Source: an uncultured Phycisphaerales bacterium
Lineage (GTDB): Bacteria > Planctomycetota > Phycisphaerae > Sedimentisphaerales > Anaerobacaceae
Length of the DNA: 64,000 nucleotides
Direction: 5' to 3'
NCBI GenBank assembly: GCA_903857265.1
Contig: CAIODZ010000056.1
Location: forward strand, 1 to 64,000
Shown here piece by piece: positions 61,361-64,000 of the stretch. The position numbers were made by a program, and so were the translations under genes. The notes under the pieces were generated by a model. The model saw nothing but the letters and a program-made list of their open reading frames with translations, was not told the origin of the DNA and searched no databases. Numbering within the stretch: the first letter of the stretch is position 1; every line of letters begins with the position of its first letter.

Positions 61361-62755
61361 TTATTTGTCATCGCCGAAAGTACGTTTGATGTGCTCATAC
61401 TTCGACGGCTTCTGCCGCGAAAACGTTATCCCTCGGCCCGTAACAATCTCGTGTTCCTCCCGCAGAAAATCGATATATTGCAGCAATGCCCATGCGGTAT
61501 TGTTCCAGCTCATCTGGTAGCCGCGCTGGTGCGCCTGTTTTTCCATAAACAGCCGGCGCTGTTTATTAAATACGATGTAATCCAGCCCCGCTGCAATCTG
61601 CTCGACCGACGGCTCCGCCGGGTCAACCAGGATACCGCGAGCGTAACGGCCCATCACAAGACCTTCGGGGCATCGCTTGTTTGAGTAAATCAGTTCGCGG
61701 GCATACCTGAATTTTGTCGCAATCGCCGCTCTGCCCGAGCCGAGCGTGTCGGCCAGCACCCCGCTTGATATCTGCTGCATATTCAGATAAGGCAATACCA
61801 TCACGTTGGTTGCGCCATACAACTTCAGCAGCGCTCCCTCGTCGAGATAGGTATCGAGAAACACAACGTCGTAATTTTCCAGGTTCGTTCCTCGCAGGTC
61901 TTTGACCTTGCACCACCTGACCTTTGCCTGCTCCAGCGATACCGCCAGAGACGCCTGAAAACGCCTGTATGACTCGCCGCCGTCGGCCTTCGCAAACTCC
62001 GGATGACATTCGCCCGCGATAAGGTAAAGTATGCCTTTTCGCTGCTCATCTGTGCAGGACTCCTCTAAAAATCTGCCGAACCCGCGTATGCCGTATTCAA
62101 GCCCCTTGTCGGGCGACAACAAACCGAGCGTCGTAACGAGAAACTGGCGCTCAAGGCCTAATTCGCTCTTTATTTCCAGCCGGTCGTAATGCGACGGGTG
62201 GTGCATTCGTATCCCGTGGTCGATGTGCTTGATTTTGTCCTGCTCTATGCCGTATGTATCCGATTCGAGTATTTCAATCGCGCTTTCGGTGGTAACAATC
62301 AGGCCGTCGCAAACCTTCGCAAGGTTTTGCACGACGGCCTTTTGATGCTCGTTGGGGTCATCCAAGACCGTATGCAGATACACAACCGTAGTAAGTTTTG
62401 CCGCAGTAAGCGCTTTGGCCATCTCAATATAATTTGTTCCCTGCCCGTCGTTGCCGTTTTTGTCCGGGTCCAGGCCATACTCATGCTGAAGCAAAACTAT
62501 TGTTGGGTTGCTGCCTTCCTGCGCCCTTTTGATTATGTGCTTTGTGGTGTCCGTCCATGACCGCGGATTATACTCGTCGATAACAAGGTCAACCGGAATA
62601 TTATAAGGCCCGTTGCTGTTATCTATCGCGGCGACCCTTATGTGGCCCACCTCGCTGGTAAAATTAGACAAGGCATTGGCAAGATTTTTTGAAAACGTCG
62701 CTATCCCGCATCGCCTCGGCGGATATGTGCTGACTATTCGAACATTGTATGGCAT
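61361..62755 (-). CDS. GT4-like glycosyltransferase (large, mannosyltransferase-like)
   Basis: A 464-residue GT-B protein. N-domain MPYNVRIVSTYPPRRCGIATFSKNLANAL (about 1-28), VLLQHEYGLDP, VVYLHTVLDDP; C-domain VTTLGLLSPDKGLEYGIRGFGRF, YLIAGECHPEF, FLDTYLDEGALLKLYGATNVMVLPYLNMQQISSGVLADTLGSGRAAIATKF. The EGALLKLYGATN and SSG-VLADTLG stretches match the DUF-type GT4 group found beside mannosyl glycan genes. It is outside the main glycan locus. The end of the protein (SRQKPSKYEHIKRTF) is not conserved. Confidence 0.88.
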   Translation of the reverse strand: MPYNVRIVSTYPPRRCGIATFSKNLANALSNFTSEVGHIRVAAIDNSNGPYNIPVDLVIDEYNPRSWTDTTKHIIKRAQEGSNPTIVLLQHEYGLDPDKNGNDGQGTNYIEMAKALTAAKLTTVVYLHTVLDDPNEHQKAVVQNLAKVCDGLIVTTESAIEILESDTYGIEQDKIKHIDHGIRMHHPSHYDRLEIKSELGLERQFLVTTLGLLSPDKGLEYGIRGFGRFLEESCTDEQRKGILYLIAGECHPEFAKADGGESYRRFQASLAVSLEQAKVRWCKVKDLRGTNLENYDVVFLDTYLDEGALLKLYGATNVMVLPYLNMQQISSGVLADTLGSGRAAIATKFRYARELIYSNKRCPEGLVMGRYARGILVDPAEPSVEQIAAGLDYIVFNKQRRLFMEKQAHQRGYQMSWNNTAWALLQYIDFLREEHEIVTGRGITFSRQKPSKYEHIKRTFGDDK

Positions 62756-62922
62756 ACGATAACCCCGTTTTATCGTCGCTTCGCCGTAATGGCTTGGCCA
62801 TCCCTACACGGGAGGCGTCCCTTTCGGGAGTGGTTTATCACTTAGATATATGACTATTAAATCACTGGCTGCGGCCAAAGTCAATCGATTTGGACGTATC
62901 TGGGCTAAACCGTCTTGCCCGG

Positions 62923-64000
62923 TTACGTTTCGGCTTTTACCGTCTTTTTCCTGCCGAGAATCTCGTCGGCGGCATCAGCTGTTTTGGGCGGCCATTTGCC
63001 TTCCGATTGAAGCTTCAGCAGGTTTTCCTTTTGCTTGATGCTGACTATCGTCCGGCATCGCGGGAACCTGTTGCAGCCCATAAACGGGCCTTTCTTGCTC
63101 TGCCTGATGACAAGCTCACCCTCCCGGCATTTATAACACTTCAATCCCGTCGGCTCAGCAGGCGGCTTCGGCGGCGCGATATTGCCATCCTTATCAAGCT
63201 TAACGATTGTCTTGCAGTTGGGATAATCGCTGCATCCGAGGAATGGGCCGAATCGCCCGTTTTTGTGGACCAACGGCTTGCCGCAGTTGGGACATTTGTG
63301 TTCGCTGACTTTCTGCTCTACCATTTTGCCTTCCTTATCGCATTGCCATGCGAACTTGCACTCCGGATAACTGGAACAACTCAGGAATTTGCCTTTTTTG
63401 CCGAAACGATAAACTAACGGCGCACCGCATTTGGGGCACTCATATTCACTTGGCGTGGTCTCGGCCTTCGCGTGTTTCATGTCCGAGGTAGCGGTCTCCA
63501 TACTTTTCTTGAACGGGCCGTAAAACTCATTCAAAACGTGAACCCAGTCGAGGTGCTGCTCCTCGATTTTATCAAGCTCCTCTTCCATATAACGGGTAAA
63601 CGCCAAATCCATTACCTTGGGGAAGTATTCTTCGAGCTTGTCCGTAACCACCTCGCCGAGGTCGGTCGCGTAAAGCTTCTTTTCTCTCTGCTCGACGTAT
63701 TCCCTGTCCTGGATTGTGCTGATGATGCTGGCGTATGTGCTGGGCCTGCCGATACCTTCTTTTTCCAGCGCCTTGACCAATGACGCCTCGGTGTATCTTG
63801 CGGGCGGCTTTGTGAAATGCTGGTCGGCTTTTATATCCACCGCGTTAAGCTCCTGACCGGTTTTGACGGGTGGCAGTTGCTGCTCACCTGCCGTCGATGA
63901 GCCGGGCGACCAGACCTTGGTAAAACCGTCGAAAACAATCGCCCTGCCCGTCGTTTTGTACAAGACCCTTCCAATCGCGGTATCAGCCGTAATATCAAGA
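62923..64000 (-). CDS. topA: DNA topoisomerase I, C-terminal part (partial)
   Basis: The gene runs off the right edge of the window; about 359 codons are visible, starting within DITADTAIGRVLYK. The visible part covers the end of the catalytic region (KALEKEGIGRPSTYASIISTIQDREYVEQR, FTRYMEEELDKIE) and three C-terminal Cys4 zinc fingers of the topoisomerase family (YECPKCGAPLVYRFG...CSSYPECKFAW; HKCPNCGKPLVHKNG...CSDYPNCKTIV; LKCYKCREGELVIRQ...CNRFPRCRTIV). The N-terminal catalytic Tyr is outside. Confidence 0.97.
   Translation of the reverse strand, partial: LDITADTAIGRVLYKTTGRAIVFDGFTKVWSPGSSTAGEQQLPPVKTGQELNAVDIKADQHFTKPPARYTEASLVKALEKEGIGRPSTYASIISTIQDREYVEQREKKLYATDLGEVVTDKLEEYFPKVMDLAFTRYMEEELDKIEEQHLDWVHVLNEFYGPFKKSMETATSDMKHAKAETTPSEYECPKCGAPLVYRFGKKGKFLSCSSYPECKFAWQCDKEGKMVEQKVSEHKCPNCGKPLVHKNGRFGPFLGCSDYPNCKTIVKLDKDGNIAPPKPPAEPTGLKCYKCREGELVIRQSKKGPFMGCNRFPRCRTIVSIKQKENLLKLQSEGKWPPKTADAADEILGRKKTVKAET

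Noticed and set aside
1-64000. CRISPR arrays, rRNA genes, integrases and phage genes
   Set aside because: No regularly spaced direct repeats of 24-40 bases, no rRNA-like conserved stretches, and no integrase, capsid or portal motifs were found on either strand.

Overview
The window looks like a chromosomal segment of a free-living bacterium, most likely a planctomycete of the Phycisphaerae/Sedimentisphaerales type. This is an inference from gene content: a TIGR03790-family protein, SpoVG with an inserted zinc ribbon, an Aquifex-type aconitase, several secreted proteins of unknown family, a GH2 hydrolase, and a tRNA gene without encoded CCA. No rRNA, CRISPR array or recognisable transposase was seen.

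Layout. 0-6.4 kb: a polytopic membrane protein, then a minus-strand run aconitase / secreted protein with two similar halves / hisD, and a secreted double-thioredoxin-fold protein. 6.5-11.4 kb: secreted GH2 beta-galactosidase, an MtfA-type peptidase, the ispE-spoVG pair with a structured 3' region and terminator, and a small FlgM-like protein. 11.9-20.3 kb: hisA, two tandem secreted paralogues, tRNA-Ser(CGA), nadE, a secreted nitroreductase/DJ-1 fusion, a lipid-A-synthase N-domain protein, a VanZ-like protein and the TIGR03790 protein. 20.3-53.8 kb: a large surface-glycan locus, mostly on the minus strand. 54.1-59.3 kb: a compact minus-strand operon prfB - pepA - folE - PTPS - UroD-like. 59.4-60.6 kb: a small island of two unknown genes bounded by inverted repeats. 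60.7-64 kb: a truncated spermidine-synthase-like membrane protein, a large glycosyltransferase and the 3' part of topA.

The glycan locus carries two kinds of priming transferase (WecA/MraY type and WcaJ/PglC type), five GT4/GT2/GT9-like transferases, a Wzx flippase, a Wzy-like polymerase/ligase, two GT39-like membrane proteins, two hexapeptide acyltransferases, two FkbM and one further methyltransferase, a polysaccharide deacetylase, a beta-helix protein, a CapA-like phosphoesterase, a sugar-nucleotide epimerase, and a set of acyl/aminoacyl enzymes (two ATP-grasp ligases, a CapK/PaaK-like adenylating enzyme, a FemAB-like and a GNAT transferase, a thiolase and a 3-hydroxyacyl-CoA dehydrogenase). 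This suggests a Wzx/Wzy-made heteropolysaccharide decorated with acyl or amino-acid groups. No outer-membrane exporter (Wza) or co-polymerase (Wzc) is inside the window. The central part (about 31.6-50.6 kb) is visibly richer in A+T than the flanks (hand counts of single 60-base lines: 58% G+C at 4021, 30% at 43321), and it holds at least two gene scars: a 36-codon glycosyltransferase tail (34193-34303) and a frameshifted epimerase 3' end (50880-51113) whose DNA now encodes the out-of-frame C-terminus of a membrane protein. This indicates repeated gene exchange in the locus.

The most unusual structures are the 1.2-kb inverted-repeat island at 59388-60616, the two gene scars, the Cys-to-Ser change in the DJ-1 half of the nitroreductase fusion, the zinc ribbon inside SpoVG, and four unrelated kinds of short-period repeat (2188-2229, 9865-9917, 18242-18314, 56011-56059), one of them inside the ispE coding frame.
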